A DNA stretch of 55,226 nucleotides from Bacillota bacterium (GTDB lineage: Bacteria > Bacillota > UBA4882 > UBA8346), in assembly GCA_023415835.1 (NCBI GenBank), contig JAEZJK010000035.1, positions 1 to 55,226 on the forward strand, written 5' to 3'. The position numbers and the translations under genes are program-made. Shown here piece by piece: positions 44,236 through 52,245 of the stretch; the first letter of the stretch is position 1; each line of letters starts with the position of its first letter. A model generated the notes under the pieces. That model did no database searches and was not told where the DNA came from. It saw nothing but the letters and a program-made list of their open reading frames with translations.

Positions 44236-44694
44236 TTAACCCACCGTCCTGATCATCGCCACTTCGTCGCAGTTTGGGAATTTGGGGCAATTGATGCAAT
44301 CTTTCCAGACTTTCTGAGGCATTTTTTCTTTAACAACCTCCTGAAACCCGCATTTGTTAAAAAAATCGACCTGATAGGTCAGGGCAAACACCTGAGAAAT
44401 ACCAAGTTCCTTAGCTTCGTTGATCAATTCGCCAACTAAACGTTTCCCAATACCTTTACCGTGATAATCGGGTTTGAGCGCCAGGGCGCGAATCTCGGCC
44501 AGGTCTTCCCAGATAATGTGGAGCGCCCCTCCTCCGAGAAATTTGCCTTCTTCTTCTACAATTGTAAATTCTCGCAACGATTCGTAAAGAATACTCCGGG
44601 AGCGGGGCAACATTAGGCCAAGGCCGGCTAATTCATTAATTAGGCTATGTAGGGCTTCGACATCTTGCATTTTAGCTTTGCGAAAGGTTATCAT
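44236..44694 (-). CDS. GNAT N-acetyltransferase, ArgA-like
   Basis: This GNAT domain protein of about 152 residues has MITFRKAKMQDVEALHSLIN at the start, the acetyl-CoA pyrophosphate loop in YHGKGIGKRLVGELI, and ALTYQVDFFNKCGFQEV near the end. The C-terminal CINCPKFPNCDE with paired Cys is characteristic of stand-alone ArgA-type N-acetylglutamate synthases of Firmicutes. The ATG at 44694 is preferred to a TTG at 44709. It would catalyse the first step of arginine synthesis, though other substrates are possible. Confidence 0.8.
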   Translation of the reverse strand: MITFRKAKMQDVEALHSLINELAGLGLMLPRSRSILYESLREFTIVEEEGKFLGGGALHIIWEDLAEIRALALKPDYHGKGIGKRLVGELINEAKELGISQVFALTYQVDFFNKCGFQEVVKEKMPQKVWKDCINCPKFPNCDEVAMIRTVG

Positions 44695-44940
44695 CTTTAC
44701 TTTGTCCAACTTTCTTTGTATATTTATACATAATTTCTACTAGAATATAAATTTTCCTGCTAGATATCTTGCAATAGTTTTTTGGGGTTAGTGCGAATTA
44801 TTACTGCCTATTTCCATAAGTTGAAATGAATACCGTAATTTGCAGTAGTACAGTTAATTTCTAATTTGAAATTCTATTTTTTATGAAAGTTTATTCCGTT
44901 CAATTAATAAATATTTCTATATTTTAGGAGGTATTGTCCG

Positions 44941-46137
44941 ATGATCCAAGCAGCAACCAAAAAAGGACGGCCTAGCCGCAAACCGGCCAAAGCGGCTCAG
45001 TTAAAACGGTATCAAGGAGTTATCATCGCATTTTTGATTGTGTCAATCCTGCTTTTTGCCGCCCAGTTATTCATAAACCCAATCGCTAAAACACTAGTAA
45101 CCCGGGAAACAAATTCCCTTTTCGGGGATAAGTTAAAGATCGAATCAGTCCGGGTTTCACTTTGGCGGGGCGCTTTGATAGCCAAGGGCGTCCAGCTAAT
45201 TCAGCCGCCCGGTTATGGCGCAGGCAATCTTTTAACTACCGAAAGATTGGAGATTCGAATCAATCTGATTGCGCTGCTTAAAAAAGAGTTAGCAGTCAAC
45301 AGTATGATTGTCAAATCTCCCCGGATTAACTTGATTCAATCAGCCAATAGCCAGTTAAACACCGAATATTATTTAGCGTTATTTAAATCCAAAACGGATT
45401 CCAACGCCGCCACAAAATCGCCAAATAGTTTCACCTTTAACTTAAAACGTTTCCAAATTGATAAGGGTGAACTTCTGCTAAACAGTTATCAGTTAAGTCA
45501 GGGGCGACCAACTTTTGAATTTAAAAACATTAAATTAGGGCTAAAAAATATTTGCCTCCCTAATCCCAATCAAAATAGCAGCCCTTTTGCCGTATCGGGC
45601 ATAGTTGGCGCCGGACGGCCAGCCAAATTTCAAGTCGACGGCCAGGTTGTTTTAGCGGCCGCAGCGCTTAAATTTCAAGCCCATTCTAAATTGGAAGGTT
45701 TGGAATTAGCCGATTATACCTATCTGTTTCCCAAATCGGCCATTACCGTTAACTCCGGAAGGGCATGGGTAGATGCCGATACCAGCTGCGTCAATAATTA
45801 TATCGTCAGTAAACAACAAGCAACTGTGAAAGATTTGAAGGTCAAAGCCAAAAAAGGCCATATTTTAAGCGCTACCTTTCTGGGTTTACCGGCCACAGCC
45901 ATTACCAAGATCCTCGCAAATAAAGGCTACATAAATTTTGATTTTACCGTGCAAGGGTATACTAATGACTTAAAGGCCAATCCTAAGGAAATTATCGGAT
46001 CGGCAGTATCAAAAGGATTACACGCAAAATTTGGCGGCGGAATTCCCAAGGCCGGGCAGATGGTAGGCGGCGGGATTGAAAAAGTTGGGGCTGGAATCAA
46101 AAACTCGGTTAAGAAGATCTTCAAATATAAAAAATAA
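44941..46137 (+). CDS. AsmA/DUF748-like envelope protein
   Basis: This 398-residue protein has one N-terminal membrane helix (about 28-46) after a basic cytoplasmic tail, then a beta-rich extracytoplasmic domain with AsmA-family repeats (SLWRGALIAKGVQLIQPPGY, LEIRINLIALLKKELAVNSM, LKRFQIDKGELLLNS). A Gly/Lys-rich C terminus (KAGQMVGGGIEKVGAGIKNS) follows. AsmA-like proteins bridge or carry phospholipid towards the outer membrane, which would suit this diderm host. It is a single gene with a ribosome site AGGAGG. Confidence 0.75.
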   Translation: MIQAATKKGRPSRKPAKAAQLKRYQGVIIAFLIVSILLFAAQLFINPIAKTLVTRETNSLFGDKLKIESVRVSLWRGALIAKGVQLIQPPGYGAGNLLTTERLEIRINLIALLKKELAVNSMIVKSPRINLIQSANSQLNTEYYLALFKSKTDSNAATKSPNSFTFNLKRFQIDKGELLLNSYQLSQGRPTFEFKNIKLGLKNICLPNPNQNSSPFAVSGIVGAGRPAKFQVDGQVVLAAAALKFQAHSKLEGLELADYTYLFPKSAITVNSGRAWVDADTSCVNNYIVSKQQATVKDLKVKAKKGHILSATFLGLPATAITKILANKGYINFDFTVQGYTNDLKANPKEIIGSAVSKGLHAKFGGGIPKAGQMVGGGIEKVGAGIKNSVKKIFKYKK

Positions 46138-46145
46138 AAACGAAT

Positions 46146-46169
46146 AAAACCAACGCTAGCGTTGGTTTT
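46146..46169 (+). terminator. Bidirectional terminator
   Basis: A perfect 24-base palindrome has AAAACCAACGC and GCGTTGGTTTT arms. It is shared by the AsmA-like gene and the convergent DUF503 gene, whose stop codon overlaps its end. Confidence 0.85.
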
Positions 46170-46446
46170 AATAATCTTCAACTATGGTATCGGTAATTTC
46201 CACCGGGTATTGGCCTTCGATTAACTTCAAGATCCCTTGCTGAAGCGAATCTAGATATGGCTGGTCTTTACTGACCATTGCCATACCCAGCTTAGATAAC
46301 TGCCATTGATCCAAATAACCGGTTTCAGCTACCGAAACGTTAAGTTTACGGACCCTCGTAATTAAGCTTTGAAGTATTTGCCGTTTGTCCTTAAGGGTCA
46401 AAGCCCCGGGAATAAATAATGTTAAACTAATTACCCGTATTCGCAT
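46168..46446 (-). CDS. DUF503 family protein
   Basis: This 92-residue protein reads VISLTLFIPGALTLKDKRQI with the LKDKR motif and SVAETGYLDQWQ with the AEt-DxWQ motif of DUF503. GMAMVSKDQPYLDSL continues the family's ferredoxin-like fold. Function is unknown. In many Firmicutes a DUF503 gene sits beside rbfA, infB and truB, but here it lies next to tRNA genes. Confidence 0.9.
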   Translation of the reverse strand: MRIRVISLTLFIPGALTLKDKRQILQSLITRVRKLNVSVAETGYLDQWQLSKLGMAMVSKDQPYLDSLQQGILKLIEGQYPVEITDTIVEDY

Positions 46447-46462
46447 TTGATTAATAAAAAAA

Positions 46463-46538
<76 letters not shown>

Positions 46539-46660
46539 ATTTTTTAGGTTACTAATAATATTGTCAGATATCAATAAAAAAACTAGGAATACCTAGAACT
46601 TTAAAACATGTAGTTTGCAAAACTTAAATGATGATCCTATGTCAAATAGTTTTGTAAAGA

Positions 46661-46737
46661 TGGCGGAGCCGATGGGACTCGAACCCACGGTCTCCAGCGT
46701 GACAGGCTGGCATGTTAACCGACTACACCACGGCTCC
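46661..46737 (-). tRNA. tRNA-Asp (anticodon GTC)
   Basis: The 77-base cloverleaf has acceptor GGAGCCG/CGGCTCC, discriminator G73, encoded CCA and anticodon loop CTGTCAC. Confidence 0.95.
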
Positions 46738-46835
46738 GTATTTCATTTATCAGCGATCAAATATCAGTTGTCCTTAATTAACTGTTGCCATCCCTTAATT
46801 AGTTATGGTTAACTGACTACTGTCCGCTGTAAAAC

Positions 46836-46912
46836 TGGTGGTCGCGACTGGGCTCGAACCAGTGGCCTCTGCGATGTGAACGCAGCGCTCTAACCGACTG
46901 AGCTACGCGACC
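46836..46912 (-). tRNA. tRNA-Val (anticodon CAC)
   Basis: The 77-base cloverleaf has acceptor GGTCGCG/CGCGACC, encoded CCA and anticodon loop TTCACAT on a CTGCG/CGCAG stem. The order of transcription is Val, Asp, Phe. Confidence 0.95.
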
Positions 46913-47015
46913 GTGTGACGCAATAAAAATTATAACATTAAAACAGGAAAAAAGTCAAGGCATTGAATAATAACGGCCTAGATTTACCATTAAAAAACTG
47001 GCAAAAGAATACTTA

Positions 47016-47396
47016 TTAAACAAGATAACGGGCAAGCCAAATGCCGCATAACACTAAAATGAACCCAGCTAAATTATTGAGGGTTAAATTAAGCATTGCG
47101 TTTAAAATATCGCCATTTCTCATCAAATTAACGCTTTCCAAGGCATAGGCGGAAAAGGTAGTAAACCCTCCTAAAAAACCGGCCATCAAAAAGTGCCGTA
47201 ATGATACTGGTATCAAACTTCGCTCCGCTAAAGCATAAACCAGCCCTATCATTAAACAACCGCCAAGATTGACACCCAAAGTCCCCCAAGCAAAACCGTT
47301 TCCCAACCACCGGCCGGCAAAAGCGGAAAAAAGGTAACGGCAGGCTGAGCCTAAACCACCGCCAACCATAATCAAAATGATACTTTTCATCATCAA
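47016..47396 (-). CDS. crcB: Fluoride channel FluC/CrcB
   Basis: This 126-residue four-helix membrane protein is a dual-topology F- exporter. GGGLGSACRYLFS, GTLGVNLGGCLMIG with the pore Asn, and GFLGGFTTFSAYALES, with the Phe and TTFS box of the fluoride path, are present. The leader region has no recognisable fluoride riboswitch, so constitutive expression is possible. Confidence 0.92.
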   Translation of the reverse strand: MMMKSIILIMVGGGLGSACRYLFSAFAGRWLGNGFAWGTLGVNLGGCLMIGLVYALAERSLIPVSLRHFLMAGFLGGFTTFSAYALESVNLMRNGDILNAMLNLTLNNLAGFILVLCGIWLARYLV

Positions 47397-47424
47397 AACC
47401 CTCCTCGCCCTTTAGCAATAATAA

Positions 47425-47447
47425 ACTCCCTTAACTGGCAAGGGAGT
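47425..47447 (-). terminator. Terminator of the chemoreceptor gene
   Basis: ACTCCCTT (47425-47432) and AAGGGAGT (47440-47447) pair around a seven-base loop, with TTATTATT following on the minus strand. It lies between the chemoreceptor stop and the crcB start. Confidence 0.7.
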
Positions 47448-47498
47448 CGCTTGAATAATTATATCTACTTCGCTTCCGCCCGTCTCCGGCCTAGCGCC

Positions 47499-49115
47499 TC
47501 ACGCCTCATGCCTTTCGCTATTCCAGGCCTCCCCTAAAAGATTTGCTGTTCCTGCCGATCCCTTATCTTCTTCTATTGTGTCGGCGGTTTTAAATTCACC
47601 GATCAATTCCTTGAGGCCGTCTACTACATCGCTCAATGATTGGCTGGATGAAGAAATCTCTACTACCATTCCGGCATTTTCCTGGGTAACTTGGTTTAAT
47701 TGCTCAATTGAAGCTTGAATCTGTTGGGAAGCATCAGCTTGTTCCTGAATCGAATCGGCGATAGCCAAGATTTCAGTGGAAGTCTTTTTAGTATTGGATA
47801 GGATTTGTTCGAGAATTTGAGCCGAATTGTAAACCAAGTCATTTCCATGGCTAATCAAATCCCCGCTCTCTTTGATTAAATTCTCGATCTCCTTGGCGGA
47901 AGAGGCCGATCGGTTAGCTAGGTTCCTAACTTCCGCCGCTACTACGGCAAAACCCCGTCCGTGTTCCCCTGACCGGGCCGCTTCCACGGCGGCGTTTAAA
48001 GCCAACAAGTTGGTCTGGAAAGCGATCTGGTTAACCACTTTAGTGATCTCGGCAATTTTTTTGCTACTGGTTAGGATCTGATCCATCGATTCTTTGGATT
48101 GATTGATCGAATTTTCGCCATCCTTAACAATATCCAAAGTCTCTTGGGATAAATCGTTAACATGCCCGGATTTAAAAGCTATCTGCTGGATTGAGGAGTT
48201 TATTTCCTCGATAGTGCTGGCGATCTCTTCTAAGGTTGACGCCTGTTCTTGGGTGCGCTGCGAAAGATCTTGATTGCCGATAGCGATCTTCTTGGTGTCT
48301 TGGTTTACAACAGCGGTAGACTCATGAATCTTATAGATTAAACCGGATAAACTTTCGCTCATTTTTGCCAATTCCGCGACCATAATCCCGATTTCATCAT
48401 TGCTGTTTGACTTGATTTTACTAGTGAAATCGCCAACAGCCATCTTTTTCATAATCTCAATCACATTTTTAATGGGGCGGGTAATTGCCCTGGCTAAAAA
48501 GAATCCGCTCAATAAAGCGAAGCCGATTCCAACCAGGCCAATGATCCCTAATTCATTGGTAACGGCCTTAAATTCAATGTCTGCAGTTGTCTTTTCATTT
48601 TTGGCTGTCACTTCGCTAATTCCAGTCAGGTTTTGAAACTGATCCCTGATGGTCGCGTCAAGATCGGCTGCTTTAGCGATATAATGATTAATTGCGTCAG
48701 CCTGTTGGCCGTTTTTAACCAGGTCGGCAATTTCCTTAGCGACCTGGTAGTATTGATCCAAAGCTATTTTAAGGCTTTCAAGCGCTTTCTTATTGTCAAA
48801 GCCCTTAGTGACCAATTCATAGACTACTAGTTGATCGCCCATTCCCATTTTATAGCCTTCGAGTTTAAAGTAAGTATTGTTGTCGGCAGTATGTATATAA
48901 TAAAGCAGGCCGCTTTGATGCCTCAAGTAATAGGTTTTAATTTCTTCGATGTAATAAAGCCCTAATAAACATTGGGAATACATTTTGTCGTTTGATTTTT
49001 TAATTTCACCGGCTGTAGTCAGCCCTCTCCATCCGATAAAGGCCATGACCGCTATCATTAAAAATGCAAAAGAGAACACCTTAGTAAAGGTTTTCATGTT
49101 TCGAAGCAATTTCAT
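47499..49115 (-). CDS. Methyl-accepting chemotaxis protein
   Basis: This 538-residue receptor has an N-terminal membrane helix (about 10-30), a four-helix-bundle sensor with repeated K/Q-rich helices, a second helix (about 187-207), HAMP (FLARAITRPIKNVIEIMKKM) and a cytoplasmic signalling domain. The hairpin tip is IAFQTNLLALNAAVEAARSG with EHGRGFAVVAAEVRNLA. No C-terminal pentapeptide for CheR is seen; the tail WNSERHEA reads out of heptamer-like DNA and may be a recent extension. Confidence 0.93.
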   Translation of the reverse strand: MKLLRNMKTFTKVFSFAFLMIAVMAFIGWRGLTTAGEIKKSNDKMYSQCLLGLYYIEEIKTYYLRHQSGLLYYIHTADNNTYFKLEGYKMGMGDQLVVYELVTKGFDNKKALESLKIALDQYYQVAKEIADLVKNGQQADAINHYIAKAADLDATIRDQFQNLTGISEVTAKNEKTTADIEFKAVTNELGIIGLVGIGFALLSGFFLARAITRPIKNVIEIMKKMAVGDFTSKIKSNSNDEIGIMVAELAKMSESLSGLIYKIHESTAVVNQDTKKIAIGNQDLSQRTQEQASTLEEIASTIEEINSSIQQIAFKSGHVNDLSQETLDIVKDGENSINQSKESMDQILTSSKKIAEITKVVNQIAFQTNLLALNAAVEAARSGEHGRGFAVVAAEVRNLANRSASSAKEIENLIKESGDLISHGNDLVYNSAQILEQILSNTKKTSTEILAIADSIQEQADASQQIQASIEQLNQVTQENAGMVVEISSSSQSLSDVVDGLKELIGEFKTADTIEEDKGSAGTANLLGEAWNSERHEA

Positions 49116-49277
49116 GGCATAAAATCTCCCTTGTTTAGATATTAAAATCCAACTATTGAAATAATCGGAGAAATTACCCCAAATCTTTAATAAAAGTAAA
49201 TTAAAAGCCGGAAAAATTCATCCTTTTATTTCGAAAGAAGCATATGGAGTTACCCGGCCATATGATTTTGATAATCT

Positions 49278-49985
49278 TTAAATATCAATTTTAACCGGCT
49301 CTCCGATTGCAATGCCGTCTTCGGTTACTATCGAATCATAGGCCAAGGCTTTGACCCCGTTATGAACGGCAAAATTTAAGGCAGCGGCGAATTTAGGATC
49401 CATAACGGCATTCGGTTGAAAAAGGCGCGGGCCTTTCATTTGGATTAAGAAAAAGACACAACCCGTATAGCCCGACTTAACAGCTTCCGCCAGCTCCGTC
49501 AAGTGTTTGGCGCCGCGTTCCGTCGGCGCGTCTGGGAACAGGGCTGTCCCGTCCCGCTCCAGGGTGACCCCTTTGACTTCGACGAAACCTTTTTCCGATT
49601 CCGTTTCATAGTACAAGTCGAAACGGGAATTGCCGAACTTGACTTCTTTGGCGATCCGGATCAAGTTGGCGAACTCCGGAACCAGCCCCTGCCGGAGGGC
49701 TTGGTAAATAACTTCATTGGGGACCTGGGAGTCGATATTCACCAACATCTCGCCTTTATAGGCCGCAATCAAGGAATAACGGGTCTTCCTTCCGGAATGC
49801 CCCGCCCGTTCCAGGATGACCGTCACGCCGGGTTGGAGAATCTCCCGGCAACGGCCGGTATTTTTGACATGGACCGTTTCGGGAAGGCCATCCACTAGAA
49901 CCTGGGCGATGAACCGGTTGGGCCTGGCGATAAAGATTCCGGGTTTAATTTGCGAGTATTTCATATCAATTTGTATTAACAACAA
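49278..49985 (-). CDS. sfsA: SfsA family DNA-binding/sugar fermentation stimulation protein
   Basis: This 235-residue SfsA family protein contains NRFIAQVLVDGLPETVHVKN (N-terminal OB-like domain), HVKNTGRCREILQPG, and the nuclease-like core DLYYETESEKGFVEVKGVTL with ALFPDAPTERGAKHL. The E-x-K and D motifs match the family's putative nuclease site. The true role is unknown. The start is uncertain: an ATG at 49964 opens the usual MKYSQIKPG sequence but lacks a ribosome site. Confidence 0.92.
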   Translation of the reverse strand: MLLIQIDMKYSQIKPGIFIARPNRFIAQVLVDGLPETVHVKNTGRCREILQPGVTVILERAGHSGRKTRYSLIAAYKGEMLVNIDSQVPNEVIYQALRQGLVPEFANLIRIAKEVKFGNSRFDLYYETESEKGFVEVKGVTLERDGTALFPDAPTERGAKHLTELAEAVKSGYTGCVFFLIQMKGPRLFQPNAVMDPKFAAALNFAVHNGVKALAYDSIVTEDGIAIGEPVKIDI

Positions 49986-50052
49986 TCGGTTGTTAGTTCC
50001 TTTTTTATTTACCGCTATTCTATCAAAGGTAACCTGTTAATTGCAAGTTTTA

Positions 50053-50706
50053 TTACTCAACCACCCAATACCATTTTCGCCCCGGTAACCCGTGCTTCAA
50101 CGGTTGGTTCTTGATGTAATTGAGATGGTTCAAATAATCCCGCCCGTCCCGGATGAGATGATCCCGAAACGAGCTTTGCCAACGGAAGCTAGGCGACGAT
50201 TCGAATCGTTGCCTTACAGCAGCATATCTGGTTTGTAATTCCGATAACCTCTCCAAATGGGCTTTAAAATACGAATTGCCCCGGATGTCCATGTATTTGC
50301 GGTTGATGGCCCCACGGAGGAGGCGATGATTCGAATCATCGCCTCCATTCGAATCATCGTTTCCCAAATCATAATCGCCGCCGCATCCCATACCGTCGCG
50401 CCGGAAATTTCTTCCCGATATCAAATCATTGCAATCGCGCGCAAAATTCCGTTTCAACGCGCCCATAATCTCTGAATAATTATATTTTCCGGTAGGCTCA
50501 TTCAATAAATGCAAATGATCCGGATTAATCGCCAAACCATGGAGATTGAACCCTTTTAGTAAGCTAGTGAAATCAAGGGTTTCCAGGAATAACTCACATA
50601 AAATGTCGTTATCGAAATAGGGATGTTTATGATAAGTATTGGTGGTAATAAAATAAATCCCACCCGGCACATAAATCCGTTTTTGCGAATTACGATGCAA
50701 CCTCAT
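50053..50706 (-). CDS. REP-associated Y1 transposase (RAYT-like)
   Basis: This 217-residue HUH-type (Y1_Tnp) protein has the metal-binding motif NPDHLHLL (His-x-His), a catalytic-Tyr region in DYLNHLNYIKNQPLKHGL, and RNFARDCNDLI plus WQSSFRDHLIRD, all typical of RAYT. The mid-protein segments GNDDSNGGDDSNHR and RQRFESSPS are encoded by the palindromic repeat itself, in frame (see repeats at 50192 and 50319). Without them the protein is about the usual length. RAYTs cleave REP hairpins; the REPs around it are the likely substrates. It may be active or domesticated. Confidence 0.8.
   Translation of the reverse strand: MRLHRNSQKRIYVPGGIYFITTNTYHKHPYFDNDILCELFLETLDFTSLLKGFNLHGLAINPDHLHLLNEPTGKYNYSEIMGALKRNFARDCNDLISGRNFRRDGMGCGGDYDLGNDDSNGGDDSNHRLLRGAINRKYMDIRGNSYFKAHLERLSELQTRYAAVRQRFESSPSFRWQSSFRDHLIRDGRDYLNHLNYIKNQPLKHGLPGRKWYWVVE
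50192..50213. repeat. REP palindrome inside the RAYT gene (1)
   Basis: A 22-base palindrome with core GATTCGAATC has one G-T pair near each end. It encodes RQRFESSP in the transposase, in frame. Confidence 0.75.
50319..50346. repeat. REP palindrome inside the RAYT gene (2)
   Basis: A perfect 28-base palindrome is centred on GATTCGAATC with CGATGATTCG arms. A partial copy (ATTCGAATCATCG) follows at 50347-50359. Together they encode an acidic, Asn-rich insert in frame. Confidence 0.85.
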
Positions 50707-50734
50707 TCGTTACCACCCACCTAAACGCGGTGTC

Positions 50735-51000
50735 CTCCGCCCCCAAGCGATGATCCGAATCATCGCCTCCCATGAACGCCCCACACGTCCCCGAACGCGG
50801 CGATTCGAATCGCCGTCGGCACGTATACCATCCACGCCAAGACTCCGTCCCAAGTCAAGCGATGATTCGAATCATCGCTTCCAGAATCATCGCCTCCATA
50901 CACCACCATGAACGCCCCACACGTTCCCGAACGCGGCGATTCGTTTCGCCGTCGGCACACAAAACCGCTCATATCGTCCTCCGCCCCCAAGCAATGAGGA
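50735..51000. repeat. REP cluster upstream of the RAYT gene
   Basis: Palindromes occur at 50747-50766, 50798-50815, 50857-50880 and 50937-50950, all but the last with the TTCGAA-type centre. Between them a longer unit repeats: CATGAACGCCCCACACGT, then CCGAACGCGGCGATTCG and CGCCGTCGGCAC, at 50771-50822 and 50908-50958. TCCTCCGCCCCCAAGC occurs at both ends (50733 and 50976). No gene is supported in this stretch. Confidence 0.8.
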
Positions 51001-51178
51001 GGCATCTTTGAAACCGCTAGCGGGAATAGGCGTATAAAGCTAATATACTCCCTTCGGTTTCTTTGACGTATTGAAGCATTACAGCCATTTACATTTCCCT
51101 ATAATTAGCAATGTTCTTCAATCTAAATGATATTCCTTTAAACAAAAACAATTATGTAATAATTTGGAATATTTTTTA

Positions 51179-51207
51179 TTGTAGTAAAAGGAAAATTATG
51201 TTATAGT
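51179..51207 (+). promoter_or_regulatory. Possible promoter of the 159-residue gene
   Basis: TTGTAG (51179-51184) and TATAGT (51202-51207) are 17 bases apart, and AAGGAG precedes the gene start at 51265. The -35 box is imperfect. Confidence 0.4.
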
Positions 51208-51264
51208 AAAAATAGCCTAGTCATGTAAATATTAGGTAATATTGTAAAAAGGAGTGGAGAATTT

Positions 51265-51744
51265 ATGGCGCAACGTAATTCTATATCACTTAACATTCCC
51301 GAGGCGGAACTAGAGGAGATTAAGGCGGCCATCAATGTCCTAATTACCAAACTGTTGCCGCACTTGAAGGCGCTTTCGCCGGAGGAACGGCAGGAGTTGC
51401 CGAAGATGGGACTGAAGACGATGGGTTTTGTCCAAAAAGGCGTTGAACATTGCCAACAAAACCCGGACCTGGTCCCGGCGTATTTGAATGTGGAAGAGCT
51501 GGTCAATGATTTTAGAGCGGTAGAGTTGACCCGCTCCATGTATCAGCCGCTGTTGCAAGTGACCGAAGGGCTTTCGGACACGATGACTTTGTCGGGGAGC
51601 GAAGCCCTCGGCGGAGTGCTGATCTTTTACAATGCCGTGAAATATGGGAAGAAGTCGAAAGTTCAAAAGGCGGAGACGGTTTATAACGATCTCCGGGCCC
51701 GGTACCCCGGCCGACCCCCGAAGGACGATGAAGAAAGCGCGTAG
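51265..51744 (+). CDS. Uncharacterised helical protein
   Basis: This 159-residue, probably cytoplasmic, helix-rich protein starts MAQRNSISLNIPEAELEEIK. Recognisable segments are LKALSPEERQELPKMG, NPDLVPAYLNVEELVNDF and VTEGLSDTMTLSGSEALGG, the last three resembling an uncharacterised family also seen in Bacteroidetes. No catalytic motif is visible. The GGAG ribosome site and good codon pattern support a real gene. It stands between the REP cluster and the 21-bp array, with no partner gene. Confidence 0.7.
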   Translation: MAQRNSISLNIPEAELEEIKAAINVLITKLLPHLKALSPEERQELPKMGLKTMGFVQKGVEHCQQNPDLVPAYLNVEELVNDFRAVELTRSMYQPLLQVTEGLSDTMTLSGSEALGGVLIFYNAVKYGKKSKVQKAETVYNDLRARYPGRPPKDDEESA

Positions 51745-51777
51745 GATTCATTTGGTCTAAGGTATAATTAAAATATG

Positions 51778-51810
51778 ACCCTCCCTGTTGGTTGTAATGG
51801 GGAGGGTTTG
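51778..51810 (+). terminator. Possible terminator of the 159-residue gene
   Basis: ACCCTCCC and GGGGAGGGTTT pair around a loop of about 13 bases 34 bases past the stop. The T run is short. Confidence 0.5.
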
Positions 51811-52245
51811 AACTTTAGGGGGCAAATGGTTGTTAGTCTCCGCTGGTCCACTGTTTCGGCGGCGAGTGACTTTTTGGGCGCACAAAAGGTCACCAAAAAT
51901 GCGCCACAGACTTGGCCTTATCCATCCATGGGACCTCGTCTTGTGGACATCCTGTCCCATAGAACCAAGGTTCCCGGACCCTCCTTCTTTCATCCCGGTT
52001 TTTAGTGGACCGCCGCCCGCTCTCGGACCTCCATGTCCTCCGCTAGTTCGGCCCTTCCTGGGCCACACATCCATGGCAAGCTGTCCGGCAACAAAGTTAT
52101 GGCTTCCGTTGCCGACCACTGTTTTTCATCCATGAAAAGATGTGTCGTTCGACTCCCTCCTTGGAGTCTGGATATAAGTCATTTATGTGAGTTATTTTAA
52201 AAACAAATCACAAAAAATTGAACGGATTTCGATATTTACTAACAC
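51808..52245. other. GC-rich stretch without a supported gene
   Basis: Open frames of about 75-120 codons exist on both strands here but overlap one another, lack ribosome sites and have low-complexity Gly/Pro/Arg composition. They look like a by-product of few stop codons. A pseudoknot-like motif lies at 51866-51905. Confidence 0.5.
51866..51905 (+). other. Possible H-type pseudoknot motif
   Basis: GTGAC (51866-51870) pairs with GTCAC (51889-51893), and GGCGCA (51877-51882) pairs with TGCGCC (51900-51905). The pairings interlock, with loops of six bases rich in T or A. The reverse complement has the same arrangement, so the strand is uncertain. Confidence 0.35.

Noticed and set aside
47397..47500. 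Fluoride riboswitch upstream of crcB
   Set aside because: The leader contains a terminator hairpin for the preceding gene but none of the conserved fluoride-riboswitch segments.
51757..52135. Overlapping ORFs of about 75-120 codons in the GC-rich stretch
   Set aside because: They overlap one another on both strands, have Gly/Pro/Arg-rich low-complexity composition, and lack ribosome sites.
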